Shown: one piece after another, positions 32,524 through 43,816 of the stretch
Position numbering within the stretch: position 1 is the stretch's first letter
Layout: each line of letters starts with the position of its first letter
Source: Blastobasis lacticolella
Lineage: Eukaryota > Arthropoda > Insecta > Lepidoptera > Blastobasidae
DNA: 64,000 bases
Reading direction: 5' to 3'
Assembly (NCBI GenBank): GCA_905147135.1
Contig: LR990039.1
Coordinates: 34,841,708-34,905,707, forward strand
Made by a program: the position numbers and the translations under genes
Notes under the pieces: model-generated
Database searches by the model: none
Told to the model about the DNA's origin: nothing
Seen by the model: the letters and a program-made list of their open reading frames with translations, nothing else

Positions 32524-33377
32524 TTGCTTATAATTGATTATATCTGCCAACTAGCCTTAGATTTATTACTCGCTGTCATAATATAATTTTATATGTGGCG
32601 GTTTGCTTATTTTTAATGCATTATGTATTACAGCTTTAACCACCCGAATAAAAAAAAAATATTTTGAGATCTTTGTGTTTCTTTATGATTTTGTAAAGCC
32701 TACTAGAATATTTTTTTAATGTATTTTTGTCTCTTTTGTTCTTTGTAAATCTGTATTTCCACAAGAGATCATGTTCAATAATGCGCCTTTTGTAATGGGG
32801 TTAGATACCATAACACCAGGGTACCATCACCCTTCCTTTACCCGGCCTTTTTACGCAGAAACTGTCACCATCTATTTTCTGAATCCGGAAACATTATTTT
32901 GTGTCGTTGGTTTTGTTTCCTCACTTTATACATTCTTTTATTTTGGTTAGTTAATGGTGCATTAAGTCGAAGTTTATTTCCTGCCCAACTCAATTGACTT
33001 GAACGAGTGAGTGAATTTGTTCGAATTTGACGCTTATATTGTGCGACATAGGACGCTTTATCGAGATAGTGATCTTGCACTGTTTTACATGTATTTTGTG
33101 GTCTATAATTTCATGATCACCATACCTAGACGCTGTGCTGTGCTGTGTCTTCCCTCGGGTACACACATTTATCATTTTATTTTAGGTTTACACTACTCTA
33201 ATTTTTAAGACGCTATAACCAGTGGCCCAGAATGGAAAGGCGCAATCGGCAAAATGCAGTTTGGACGGATTCCGAACCACAGACATAACAGACTAGACAG
33301 ACACAAATTACAAATATTCCCTATTCGCTCATTCTAGAATGATTATGAATCTTGCTATCCCGTTTTTATACCCATAA

Positions 33378-34038
33378 GCGAATACTACACACACGATATA
33401 TATCGTGATTCACGCAGGATCACGATATTTATCGAGTGTGTAGCCTAGAGTATCATGAATCGTGATATGGATCACAGGATTTCCGAAAATCCAGAAATCT
33501 ACGATCCGTATCAACTATCGTGCGATATATATCGAGCGTCTAGTATCTCGTCGATATTTATCACGACATTTCTGTCAAACTGACAGATAAATAACGTAAT
33601 TTCAAATTTATTTTCATTGTTTGTATTTATTTTCAAGCTGCTGTGGCCACTATGGACCTGGACAGTTACTATAGTTAAGTTACTAAGTATAAAAAGTCAA
33701 CAAGATCCTCATCCTCATAATGTTTCTCATTTTTTTCTCTTCACGCGTCTTTTTAATCCTAATGCTAATACGATAGCAACGCTAGCTTTATCAGTCATTT
33801 TGGTAAAAATACTTAAAAATCGCAAATTTACACCAGCGACGCGTCAAAAATGCTTTTTTTTTATGCTAGGCATTGGCAACTTAGTCTATTCAGCCATTAA
33901 AATGAATGAAAGAATGCATAGACTAATGAAAATATCGACGATTCATATCGTGTGTGTAGGGTCGACTTGCGATCCAAAATATTACTCGATATGGATCACG
34001 ATACGTATCACGATAAATATCGTGTGTGTAGTATGCGC
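33378..34038. mobile_element. MITE-like element rich in CGATATATCG palindromes
   Basis: Left GCGAATACTACACACACGAT and right ATCGTGTGTGTAGTATGCGC are inverted ends with one mismatch. Both subterminal regions (33390-33580 and 33935-34025) are crowded with ATCGTGAT / CGATATTTATCG motifs. A plus frame of 141 codons (33617-34042) covers the middle and right end but shows no domain I can name. Confidence 0.6.
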
Positions 34039-34049
34039 CTAGGAACGAG

Positions 34050-35688
34050 CCTGTCAGAAAGTGAAGAGTGTAATGTTTTGAACGTTCACCACATTGCTCT
34101 AGCTAACAACGACCAGACGTTTCTTTTGAAACATCAGTGTTAATATTATAATTTCCTAATCAAATTCGAATCTAACAATTTAATAGACGGTGTAATGTAG
34201 TGCACAGTTATGTGTAAGCGCAAAGTATGGAAATACGTATATACGTAAGTATACATTCGTGGTCGCGGCGATCGGGAATCAATTTTTGAAATTGTGACAA
34301 AAATATGAATCTGTGTGAATTTGCAATAATTGAAATGCTTTACCTTAAAACAACACGTCATTAAAGACAAATTTAAAATTATTGGCAATTTGAGCTATAT
34401 TTCGGTGTACGAAAATAATTTGATGCTAACAGAGTCGGATTTAGTATTCATTGTATAGAATTTTAATACTCAAATCTTGTAAATAGCGTTCCACAATTTA
34501 TGTCCATGTTTGGTCCACGGTTTCATACCAAAAATGTATCTAAATGACATTTTAAATGTTCAGACATTTTATGAAACAACTTAATGGATTAATCGCGTAT
34601 TTACGTTTATTTACATTTATTTGTTTTTCTAGGTTTCATAAAGACCAGACATGATGATGTCTGGGTTGCAAATTGGAAATGCTGTGTTGTAAACATTTTG
34701 AAGAATAACAAGATAATAAGTTGATGCAAGTCCCTTCTGTCCTGGTGCACCATCATTATTTGAATTTTTTGTGAAAATAAAGAATATGCTGCCTGTTTAA
34801 TAAATTAATTGCCTATCCTTTTAATTTTTTTCGTGACTACGTCCTTTAGCGGGCAACATATTTAATTTATTGTAAAGTCACACAGGCCAATCTGTGGATA
34901 ATGAAGACGCTTCTAACGATAAGTAAGTAGGTAGAACTTCTACCTACTTAGTTTAGAAGTTATGAAGCAACAAATAAATATTGGTACCGGTCAAAATCAT
35001 AACCCTCCTTTTTGCAAAAGCAAGTACCTACTGCTGATTTACGGTATGTAGGTTCGAAAGATCAAAAATATGGTAGTAGGTATCAAGGCGTGGGTTTGAT
35101 TCACTAGACACCTTACCTTTTATTATAATGACAATATTAAATTATAAGGACAAGTTTAAAAATAGTGCGGAGCGAAATATATACAAGTCAGATGTGTTTG
35201 TGTTCGTTACGAGTAGATATTCATAGCAAAATATAACTTATCTGCAGATGGGCTGCCTTGTTTCGACCCTGCATTTGTCTTAGTGTGTGTGTTTTAGAGA
35301 TGTGTGACATTTTGTCTCGAATTGAAACTCGGTATGTACTCTCCGTAGATAAATTTTTTTCTCTCATGTGCCGAACCCATTCGTTGGGCCGGTGTGTACA
35401 TAGCATTATCCTCTTTGGTTCGTTTCGTTTCGAAGTGTGACTCTTCTCTTTGGTTTTGACTTTTCGAGTTATGATTTCGTTTTCATATAAAGTTCATAGT
35501 CTGTGGTTGTCATGCGAATGGTACCTCCGGAACGAGGGATTTCTTCTCTTTTTATTTTATTTTCAACAAAAAGGAGTTGATTTTGAATAACGCGAGAAGT
35601 AAATATATAGTGGCTTACGTATACCTATTTATCAGTATCGTTTCACAGTTTTCTGATAGCTATCCCTTTAGAATACGGTCACCTCATA
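34050..35688. other. Intergenic sequence upstream of Cks
   Basis: No recognised repeat or exon. The last 250 bases before the Cks ATG should hold its promoter and 5' UTR; ATTTATCAGTATCG near 35627 contains an insect initiator-like TCAGT. Confidence 0.3.
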
Positions 35689-35747
35689 ATGCCTGCATCA
35701 CAAATTCAATATTCTGAAAGATACAGCGATGACTATTATGAATACCG
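35689..35747 (+). CDS. Cks gene, coding exon 1
   Basis: Begins at the ATG in CATAATGCC and encodes [19 protein letters not shown] plus two bases of Arg; donor CCG|GTGAGC. This is the only upstream Met that gives the family N-terminus. Confidence 0.93.
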
Positions 35748-36151
35748 GTGAGCACCATACCTACACCTATTTCGAAAATCAAATCCGAATAACAGATAAA
35801 AACGGCGCTATGAGTGCCAATTTTGTATTATGAATAATGATAGTCTGGTTACAGCTAGGAATGTTCTTAAACGCCCTATGTTCTAGCCACGTAATCCTGC
35901 CCTCGGACATCTCCTCTCTGGTGCCGCGTTCGCACCTAATGTCCGAGACGGAGTGGCGCAACCTGGGCGTGCAGCAGAGCACGGGCTGGCAGCACTTCAT
36001 GATCCACCGCCCCGAGCCGCATGTGTTGCTGTTCCGGCGGCCCAAAGACGCCAGTACCGCGACGCAGGTGGCCGCAGAAGCCGCGCAGACCACCGACCAG
36101 GAGCCCCTTAATGCTGTAAAAACGCATCAACCAGCCCCTCAACTCGTATAG
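35689..36151 (+). CDS. Cks, cyclin-dependent kinase regulatory subunit, two exons (gene span)
   Basis: The exons 35689-35747 and 35887-36151 join through CG|GTGAGC...TTCTAG|C to encode 107 residues. The core is unmistakably Cks: [18 protein letters not shown], then [17 protein letters not shown], and [13 protein letters not shown] at the end of the beta-strand that in this family contacts CDKs. Cks proteins are small nuclear/cytoplasmic adaptors that bind CDK1/CDK2 and phosphorylated substrates and promote cell-cycle transitions. The first residues, MPASQIQYS, suggest the fly Cks85A-type paralogue rather than Cks30A, but that is not certain. A tail of about 35 residues rich in Ala, Thr and Gln follows the conserved FRRP, longer than in minimal Cks proteins. 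The 139-nt intron splits the Arg codon before HVILP. Confidence 0.95.
35887..36151 (+). CDS. Cks gene, coding exon 2
   Basis: Acceptor TATGTTCTAG. It encodes the body of Cks from HVILP to the TAG stop after PAPQLV. An apparent Met-initiated frame beginning at 35837 is intron read-through and not the true start, because it lacks the conserved N-terminal strand. Confidence 0.94.
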
Positions 36152-36627
36152 CGAGCAGGCAACTTGAACCTTTGTGTCCTGATTATTCGGCCAAAACTTA
36201 CCTTAGTCTATAAGGTGACAAAGCACTAGCGGTTCATGAATTGTAGATGTTTGGGCAGTTACTATTCTCCGTCAAGTAGGTTGCCTGCTCTTTTGTCGGA
36301 GTTGTATAAATATAGTTTCATATGTGTTGTGGCTATTATTAAAATTTATAATTGTGATTTAGAATATAAAGCGAATTAATTATTATAAGCGAATTGTGTA
36401 AATTAGAAAATGCAAAGATTTGCCTGTGCCTGATGTTGTTTGTGCCTTACTCTAAATATTTTCAAGGTGTTTTCTTTAAAGATATTCTATCGCTATGTTT
36501 ATACAAGTATTATTTGAACACAGATTTGTATGAAGCCCTCAAGTACTGAGCTATGGCTTTGCTGTCTTCTGTAAATTTAAATTGATTGGAAAGTAAGTAA
36601 ATTAAAGTCAGTAGCAGTAAAATATAC
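36152..36627 (+). other. Probable 3' UTR and flank of Cks
   Basis: AT-rich, non-repetitive sequence directly after the Cks stop codon. ATTAAA-like signals occur near 36340 and an AATATAAA near 36365, so the transcript may end within about 250 bases. Nothing else is recognised here. Confidence 0.35.
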
Positions 36628-37410
36628 TACTGACCACTAGGGGTCGCAATACCAGTATATTATTTATTTAACTATTTATTGTACACGGTAAAACATACAG
36701 GTAAAAACACAATTATAAATGACACAACAGGCACAACTTATTTCTAAAAAGAAATTTCTTCCAGCAGGCCTACAGAAGTGAGATGTTACATAAGAAACGC
36801 AGATATGACGTGCACAGTACAGAATAAAAATAATTATGCTACTAGATACATACACATATACATACATGCACATAATTATATAATAATTTATAAAATAATA
36901 TACATACATAAATACATATATATTTAGGACTAGACAGGAAAAGGTAATGCTCTTTGACACGCTTTTTAAAAGTAGGTAGTGACAGACTGTCAAGCACCTG
37001 TATATCTTTTCAAAACTGGGATTTTTAGTATTTGGAAAAGTTGCTAGTAATTTATTATAAAGTTTTAATTATTATATTCTTTGTTACATAAAACTCATAG
37101 ACAGACTTAATTAATACCTAAAAAAGAAGATTTCATTGAACTTTTGAATAAGTCGACCAGCCAGACCAACGTCAGTTGGAACAGAAATCAGTTACAAATG
37201 TTTTGACAAGGATAAAAATCTTAAATATAATATTTCTAATCATCTTTAAGTCTAATAAGAATGTAATATTTATTTGAATAGTGCAACAGTAATAAATAAT
37301 TTTACTTTTACTGAATACCGAAAATACTGGTTTTTGTAAAATGAATACCGGTATCGTGAAGGCGTATTTTCGGTATCCGGGATCCCGGTTTGCGACCCCT
37401 ACTGACCACC
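36628..37410. mobile_element. DNA element with GGGGTCGCAA ends
   Basis: TACTGACCACTAGGGGTCGC at the left and GCGACCCCTACTGACCACCTA at the right form imperfect inverted ends. The interior begins with an inverted LINE 3' end (TTTATTGTACACGGTAAAAC, AAATTTCTTCCAGCAGG), so this is a nested or chimeric unit. Confidence 0.5.
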
Positions 37411-38550
37411 TATACCTACCAATTAGTATTAATCTAAAAATTTGTGCTGCCTGTTGGTAGGTAATTTATTGGTAATGATATCCCAATCTAAGACATCCAA
37501 CAAATTCTCAAGTACTATTTCGAAACTTTTCTGTGTTCTGGGTAATTATTGACTAATTTCAAACTCTTTTGTTTTAAGGAACTGAGTCTGAGACTATTGA
37601 CTGTTTTATCAAATTTATAACAAAACATAGATAACCCAATATTTGCTGGGATGTGATTGATTTATCCAATTTTAGAGGTTTTTGATAAAAAGTAAAGGGC
37701 TTGAAATTTTAAAAAACACATGTAGAGAGGTGGGTGTGTAGTTCACCTTTGTAGAGTGTCGCCTCTGCAGCTGGAGTGTGAGTGACAGACACAACACTAG
37801 CTCAAACTAACTGGTGGGAATTAGAATAGAATAGAAAACATTTATTTACACACAATAACACCATAAACACATTACATAATGGCTTAGAACGGGTTCGAAA
37901 CACTCCCAATACTGACTAATGTAGCACCAGTTCTAAAAGTGTCTAAGCTTCTGACCACCCCAGTCTTGTAATGGGACTAAGATCTAATTTCTCAAAAGAA
38001 CGGTTTGTTGATTGTGGCGGTCAAAAGGTTGAATGTGTTGGGTACGTACACCTTGTTTATTCATATAACTATGTGGATCTCATGCTGTTATAGTGTATTT
38101 AAGAAAAGAAATACTGCCAATGTTTATTTTGAAGTTGCAGCAAGTTGGGGTTTTAAATATTTTGTTGCTTGCTCTTCTATACAATTCCAACTACTTTATT
38201 CTATAACCATGTTAATGATTTCCAGAATGTTGATGCTTAACACTTAGACTGCAATGTTAATAATATATAAGCGTTACTGCTATTTTTAAACGCGAATATT
38301 TTTAGGTATTACAGTGATCCTTAGAGGTTTTAACCTTTGTCATTTAGTCTATTGATTTGTTAACCATTAAATGATTATTGTAACTATTGTAAAACATTTT
38401 TAGTTATTTGAACATAATCTCCTTTCCAAATGGAATAGATTTACCCGTGGAGTCCCAAGAAATGTATAGCAATAGAAAGTCGATTGTTTGTTACCCAATA
38501 TTGAACCACCTGGGAGAACCAGCAAGACCGTTGGTGGCATAAATATATGA
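37411..38550. other. Unassigned, with an inverted LINE tail
   Basis: 37820-37900 (AACATTTATTTACACACAATAAC) resembles an inverted LINE 3' end. Nothing else recognised. Confidence 0.3.
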
Positions 38551-38554
38551 GGTT

Positions 38555-38980
38555 TCAAAACCTATGAAATTGGCGTTTTGTATAGCGAAAATGATGGAAA
38601 CTGTAATTTCATACAAGCAATTTTTTAAATTTCTTATAAATGGCAAATGCGATTACAATGAAACTTTTTAGGTATAATTTAAACATTAAGCTAACTGGTG
38701 CAAACAATTTTATTGTGGTGACACCCTCCTCATAAAATAACACCTGGTTAGAAAGGCAAATTTTAGGACAACTGAAAAGGGGTATTTTCAAACACTTGTC
38801 AAAATTTAAGAAAATATTTTTTATTTATTTTAGAGATCTACTACTACTCATATTTATTTTAGAGATCGTCTACTCTATTTTCGAAATCAAGTATTAATTT
38901 TGAAGTGTTAGGTACAATTAAAAATATTTGAGCAAAGATATACTTGTGAGAAAAACGCCAATTTCATAGGACCCAATACT
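38555..38980. mobile_element. MITE, relative of 60087-60475
   Basis: CCTATGAAATTGGCGTTTTG at the left and AAAACGCCAATTTCATAGG at the right are inverted; the interior aligns by eye with the copy in the Dys intron (GGCGAAAATGA.GGAAACT). Confidence 0.6.
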
Positions 38981-39051
38981 TAATTCCGGGAGGGTATTGA
39001 AAAGAAGAAATATCCTGTATATAGTGGACGGTGTACACGACAAATATTGAT

Positions 39052-39594
39052 AAAAACCGCAAATCGATGTGCAGGATAGCCGTTTGGTACACGGGTTCTT
39101 TAGGTTACAACAATCATTTTGAGCAGTTCTTCTTAAAAATATTCCCATGGGGGGTGTTGACGTCATCAATTTTTTGTATGGGATTTGAATTTTTTTATAC
39201 AGGAACCTATCGTGTTTGGTATCATATGTAAGGGCAAGGGCGGGTTAGCAAATTTTTGTAAAACATACGCCAAATGTCACTTAATACTAACCCGTCTCCT
39301 ACCTGAAGGAACCCAAACTTGGCATGTTTTGATAATATTTCTTGGATTTTTAGAAAACAGCTGGCCCAAAGTTGATAGTGTAGTATATTTTTAGAACCGG
39401 CTCATGATGCCCTTTCATTTGATACCAAACACGATAGGTTTCTAAAAACAATTCTTATAAATTTCATATAAAAAATTGATTACGTCACTACTGCTCCCCC
39501 ATGGGAATATTTTTAAGAACTACCGCTCAAAATGATTGTTTTGGTTATCCGTGTACCAAACGGCTATTCTGTACATCGATTTGCGGGTTTTTTC
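39052..39594. repeat. Long foldback, arms about 180 bp
   Basis: The left arm 39052-39230 (AAAAACCGCAAATCGATG...GCCGTTTGGTACACGG...TATTCCCATGG...GGAACCTATCGTGTTTGG) is inverted at about 39418-39594 with scattered changes. The loop is about 190 bp. Confidence 0.75.
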
Positions 39595-40096
39595 ACGTAG
39601 TCCGACTACAAGTATGGGATCCTACATTAATCTTGTCTTTAGTAGTCGGGTTGTCACCTTCAAGCTGCTAGTAGTGCATCAACAAATAATAATAATAGGC
39701 TCACTTTGAAACACGGCATGAAAAGTTCCGTTTCTATTATGCACGTTATAGACATCATCGTACAGCTAGATCTTAACTCTAGATACCACATTTGTGTTCT
39801 GTGTGCAATGGAACCGCTATAGAAAAAAATTACACTAGCTGCCCGTGGGCCATGATCCTAGGTATAGAGGGTCAGTTAGGGTATGAGGAACACTGGTGAA
39901 GGAAGAACGCTACTTCATAACTCAATAGTCTATCTGTAAGGTAAACTGTTCCCCTTACCCTATACTGCCCATGATAAGTCTATGTAGATAAAAATCAATT
40001 TGCCAAATCATTTATTTACAATTTAAATTCAATTCACAATGTCAAATAATTAAATGTCAAAACTTAATACTAATTTAAACAATATATATATATATG
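39595..40096. other. Unassigned, with an (AT)n run
   Basis: No gene or repeat family recognised. A short AT dinucleotide run lies at 40082-40095. Confidence 0.3.
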
Positions 40097-40204
40097 TCAG
40101 CCAAATAACCCACCCCTGACCGCTCCCGGTGCAAAGGTGCCCATCACACTCGCTGCATTACCGCGTTGAATCGCAATGGCCAACCTCTGCACCAAGAACG
40201 ACTG
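40097..40204 (-). mobile_element. Second copy of the retroelement C-terminus
   Basis: The minus frame reads LQSFLVQRLAIAIQRGNAAS, then VMGTFAPGAVRGGLFG and a TGA at 40097. It duplicates GLFLGQRLSLAIQRGNAASL at the end of the larger ORF next to it. The text before it (AATTGTTGCAG) looks like a splice acceptor. Confidence 0.6.
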
Positions 40205-40293
40205 CAACAATTTAAATTACAATTTACAATTATTAAGATTATAAAAAAAATAAAAAATAACTTACTCTAACACCAACCTTAATTCTAACTAAA

Positions 40294-41936
40294 CTAAATA
40301 TAAAAAACTTGACCCAGGTCCCCCGAGTTTGGAAAAGTCCCCAGAAGGCTGGCCGCGTTGCCCCGCTGAATAGCGAGGCTTAAACGCTGACCCAAAAAGA
40401 GGCCAGCCTTCTGGTGATTTGTAATTTGGACCAGGCGCTTAGATAACTCCCGAAATAAGGAATGTGCGCCTGGTCCCCACGGCCCAAGTGTTTCAACGCC
40501 AAATGGCGCAAATATGTAATCGCCACTGAGACTAGCATATTTGCGCCGCTTGGCGTTCTCAGCTGCGGCAGCACCCGTCGCAGCCTGACACGCGGTCACT
40601 GGAAGATGAGACGGCGCAAGGGTATCGATGCAAGTAGCATCCCATACCAGAGGCCGTCCCAGCTTCCACGGAGTGAGTGTCATTCCGTCGGGCCTCTTAC
40701 CGTCATCGCGGGCTAACCCAATCGGTTCCAGCACCGCGGGTGCACCAGCGGTGGTAAAGGCCCGGCGGATGACATCGTTCAATTCCGCGTGACGAGGAAT
40801 GCGACCAGCGCTCCTGCCGCAAGATAAGCCGTGGTGGCCGAGCTGGTCTACAGGACGACCACAACGGCATTGATGAGGAGCGCTACAGGGCGCACCAAGA
40901 CGAAGGGCCGTGGCAATCCTAAACGTGGCACGGTCGAGTAAAGTGCCGATGTTTTTAGAGGGCATTGCCTGTAGCTAGAGACCCGACTCCCACTCGCCAG
41001 CTGCCAGGAGGCGAGCACGCTCTGCAGAATTGGTTGATGCGCTCAAAAGGTTGTTTCGCACCAATCTGCAGAGCGGCTCGTCCCAAAGCCGCTGCGAGCA
41101 AGGCTTAGCCGGAAGGTCCGACTCCGGGCAAGCCAACTGCCAAGCATTTTTGGCCTCGGTGGAGAATGCCGACTCAAACGTCCCCAGTTTTGACAAAATC
41201 TTATTTACTAGGGACTGCGAGCTATTCACCGAGGACAAAAAGGCTGGCAGAGAAACATTCGACACTTTCCGAATGCCCAGACCACCATATCGAATAGGCA
41301 ATGATGCCTGGTCCCAGGAGGAATTGTCAAAATTTATATTTATAACAGAACAGAGGGTTTGTTTCACGGTGTTGTCTAGGAACTCTAAAAGAGCAGGATG
41401 TTTCCACAGCTGACAACACCGCAAAACGAACATAAATTTAGGAACAAATAAACAATATCTAATTATGACATAAGCCATGTGGCTGTTGATTTGGAGTAGG
41501 CGGTCCGAAACATCATTAAAATTTTGAATTTTTTTGTCAACAAAATTTTGGAAGGAATCATCAAAAATTGGGGAGCCTAGGAGGTGAAGCGAGGACTTGC
41601 CGACGACTGTGATGTTAGGAGCTAAAGCGCTAAAAGCAGTACAAATAGCGCCAGGCGTCGGACAAGATTCAGAGATAAACAGCTCACACTTCGAGAAATT
41701 CAACTCCATGCCTATGGCACTGAACTCTCGAATGAGGAGCTGCAGATCCCGTAATACTGTGCTCGCTTCACCTCCTAGAGTTCCATCGTCAAGGTACCAC
41801 ACGTTAAATTTAGAATTTAGTTTTTCGATAATGGGGTGGATCGCGAGACTAAAAATGGCCGGCCAGAGAGGGTCGCCTTGCTGGCAGCCGACCGCGGAGT
41901 GCAGGAGGTGGCCCTTGTGTACAAAGTGTGCCAAAT
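40294..41936 (-). mobile_element. Reverse transcriptase plus endonuclease-like ORF, one nonsense codon
   Basis: A single minus frame runs from 41934 to 40294, broken only by TAG at 40972-40974, where a Trp (TGG) would be expected (ESGL-stop-LQAMPSKN). The first part has RT motifs: QQGDPLWPAIFSLAIH and WYLDDGTLGG (YLDD active site). The second has a Cys/His cluster (CRCGRPVDQLGHHGLSC...RH) and RPDGMTLTPW...LVWDATC, which I read as a PD-(D/E)xK-like restriction-type endonuclease as in RLE-class non-LTR retrotransposons. The fingers part of the RT is missing: the element is cut at about 41938, where another LINE tail begins. The exact clade is not assigned. Confidence 0.75.
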
Positions 41937-41937
41937 G

Positions 41938-42300
41938 AATGTTCGCGCATAACTTCCGGCTGCACCTATTTAATTATTTCTCTTTCGGATTCCGTAGTAC
42001 CTAAAAGTGCGCCATGTCCGTCTGTCCCTCCATCCGCTAGAGAGCTGAAAAATCGGATGTGGAATGAGCTCCCACCCACAGTGTTACCTTTGGCCTATGA
42101 CATGGGATCGTTCAAGAGGTATCTTCAGAGATGAGCGCGGTCGGGCTTTGCCTGGCATTGCCGGGCACGGTCCGTGACTGGCGTGGGGTGGGTTTGCTGC
42201 TGCCATGGGGCGGCCAGCGTGTCACTGTGTGCTTCCTTCCTACTTTCCTACCCCCCTCCTTTTTGACGATTGAAAGAGATATTTAATGTCCTAATCAATC
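41938..42300 (+). mobile_element. LINE ORF2 C-terminus
   Basis: Plus-frame text RELKNRMWNELPPTVLPLAY, then [11 protein letters not shown] and a stop at 42134 is the usual end of lepidopteran LINE RTs (WNELP...FKR). A short 3' UTR ends near an ATCAATCAATAAAT tail at about 42300. Confidence 0.65.
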
Positions 42301-42317
42301 AATAAATATTGAATTTT

Positions 42318-42430
42318 GATGGGCAACGCATTGGACTCCCCTGATGTTGTTGATGTCCATAGGCGGCGGTGACCACTTTCCAGCAGGTGGCCCGCTTGCC
42401 TGATTGTCTAACGTATAACAAAAATAAAAA
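42318..42430 (+). repeat. LINE-tail repeat (GGCGGGCAACGC family)
   Basis: GGGCAACGCATTGGACTCCC...ATAGGCGGCGGTGACCACTT...GGCCCGCTTGCCTG ends in AACAAAAATAAAAAA; same family as 31055-31200. Confidence 0.65.
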
Positions 42431-43552
42431 AGAGAAATTTGGTAAGGACAAACATATTTATTCACGCTTATAAAGTTTTTTAAATAGGTACCCAGGGATG
42501 AATTTTTTGGTGTTTACTCTACTGTGTAGGGAAGGTGTAGGGTGTCATTGGATAGGTCTTGTGAAATAATTTAGGGTGTTCGGTTTTCAATTTAAGCTTT
42601 AATGTGGATTGTGAATGTGTATTTGTATGTGGTATCGTCACTCCCGTATGGACCGATTTCGATGCGGTTTTCTTTGTCTGAATCGAGACGGTTCTGAGCT
42701 TTATTTCATTCAAATCGGTTCAGTAGATGTAAAAATATTAAAATTTGAGTATAAGTATGTAGGTATACTTGGTCGGTGATTTTTTATTGTTTATTATTAT
42801 GTGCTAATAGGCGAGCAGCCAAATGCTGATGTGCCTATATCTGGGCTGGTTTATCGTCATTTTTCCGTTGGTTAGGTTATATGTTAGAAACTCGTGGTCC
42901 CCCCTCTAACAACTAAATCTGTTTGGATACGTGTAAAGCAAGGCTATGTTAGCGAATACAAGAAATATGCCACATTGCAGCGATAGTACAGGTTTAGGAT
43001 GTTCGATACAGTCGAAAAACATATTTTTTTAGCGACAAACTTTTGACTTCTCGTAGCGATAGTACCTACTTGTATAAAGAAGAAAAGAAAAACCGGTTTG
43101 CCTTTCATCACATTAAAATCACATTTTGGTGGTTTTACACGGTTCACACAGTGTGAACCGTGAACTCTTACCTAAACTGAATAAACGTATTTGAGTTTGA
43201 GTTTGAAAAACCTTGTGAGAAACCATAGCCTCCTTTTAAGATAAAGGGGGCCTTTGCTGTGTAGCGTGTTCTCTGCCGTCTGTACAACGGGGAATGTTCC
43301 GAAGAAATGTTTAACTTGGTGCCAGCGTCACTCTTCCGCCACCGCACCCTCCGACGATGGGATGGATTTCATCGACACCATTTATGTGCCTGGCATTCAA
43401 CTAACGTACGAGCTTCGTGAGCCTTTTTACCGCGCACGTGCAAGATGTATTATTAGCAACATCCCGAAGTCTTTCCTTTGCACTACAACGTGGGTTCTTC
43501 AAAAGCTATGTCTACAAGTACTTGAAAGGTAGGTGCAGAATACGCTCCCTTT
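42431..43552. other. Unassigned intergenic sequence
   Basis: 42640-42730 (GACCGATTTCGATGCGGTTT, AAATCGGTTCAG) is of a kind often repeated in lepidopteran genomes. No gene seen. Confidence 0.3.
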
Positions 43553-43816
43553 AGGTTGCAGATGGCCGTGTGGTGTCCGGCAGAGTACAATAGCACCAAC
43601 CCCTTACACTCATGGGTGTCGTACAAGGCGACTAATGTTTTCGAGACTAAAGATCAAGAGTCTCCGTAGTCTGGAAAATGGGCAGCAGCATTTTCCATTG
43701 TTATATCTAAACACTGCGATCTCCAACCCGCCTGCCAAGCGTGGAGATTATGGCAATAACCTCCCCTTTCGTGGGAGAGGCCCTTAGTCCTGCAGTGGAC
43801 TGTTACGGGCTGTGAT
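43553..43816 (+). repeat. SINE-B copy
   Basis: Starts GGCCGTGTGGTGTCCGGC, contains GGGTGTCGTACAAGGCGACT, AATGGGCAGCAGC and CTGCGATCTCCAACC, and ends GTCCTGCAGTGGACTGTTAC. Other copies: about 945-1172, 53741-53983 and 60486-60716, all in plus orientation. Confidence 0.75.

Noticed and set aside
35779..36142. Minus-strand frames across Cks
   Set aside because: Shadows of the plus-strand Cks exon, which has clear family motifs.
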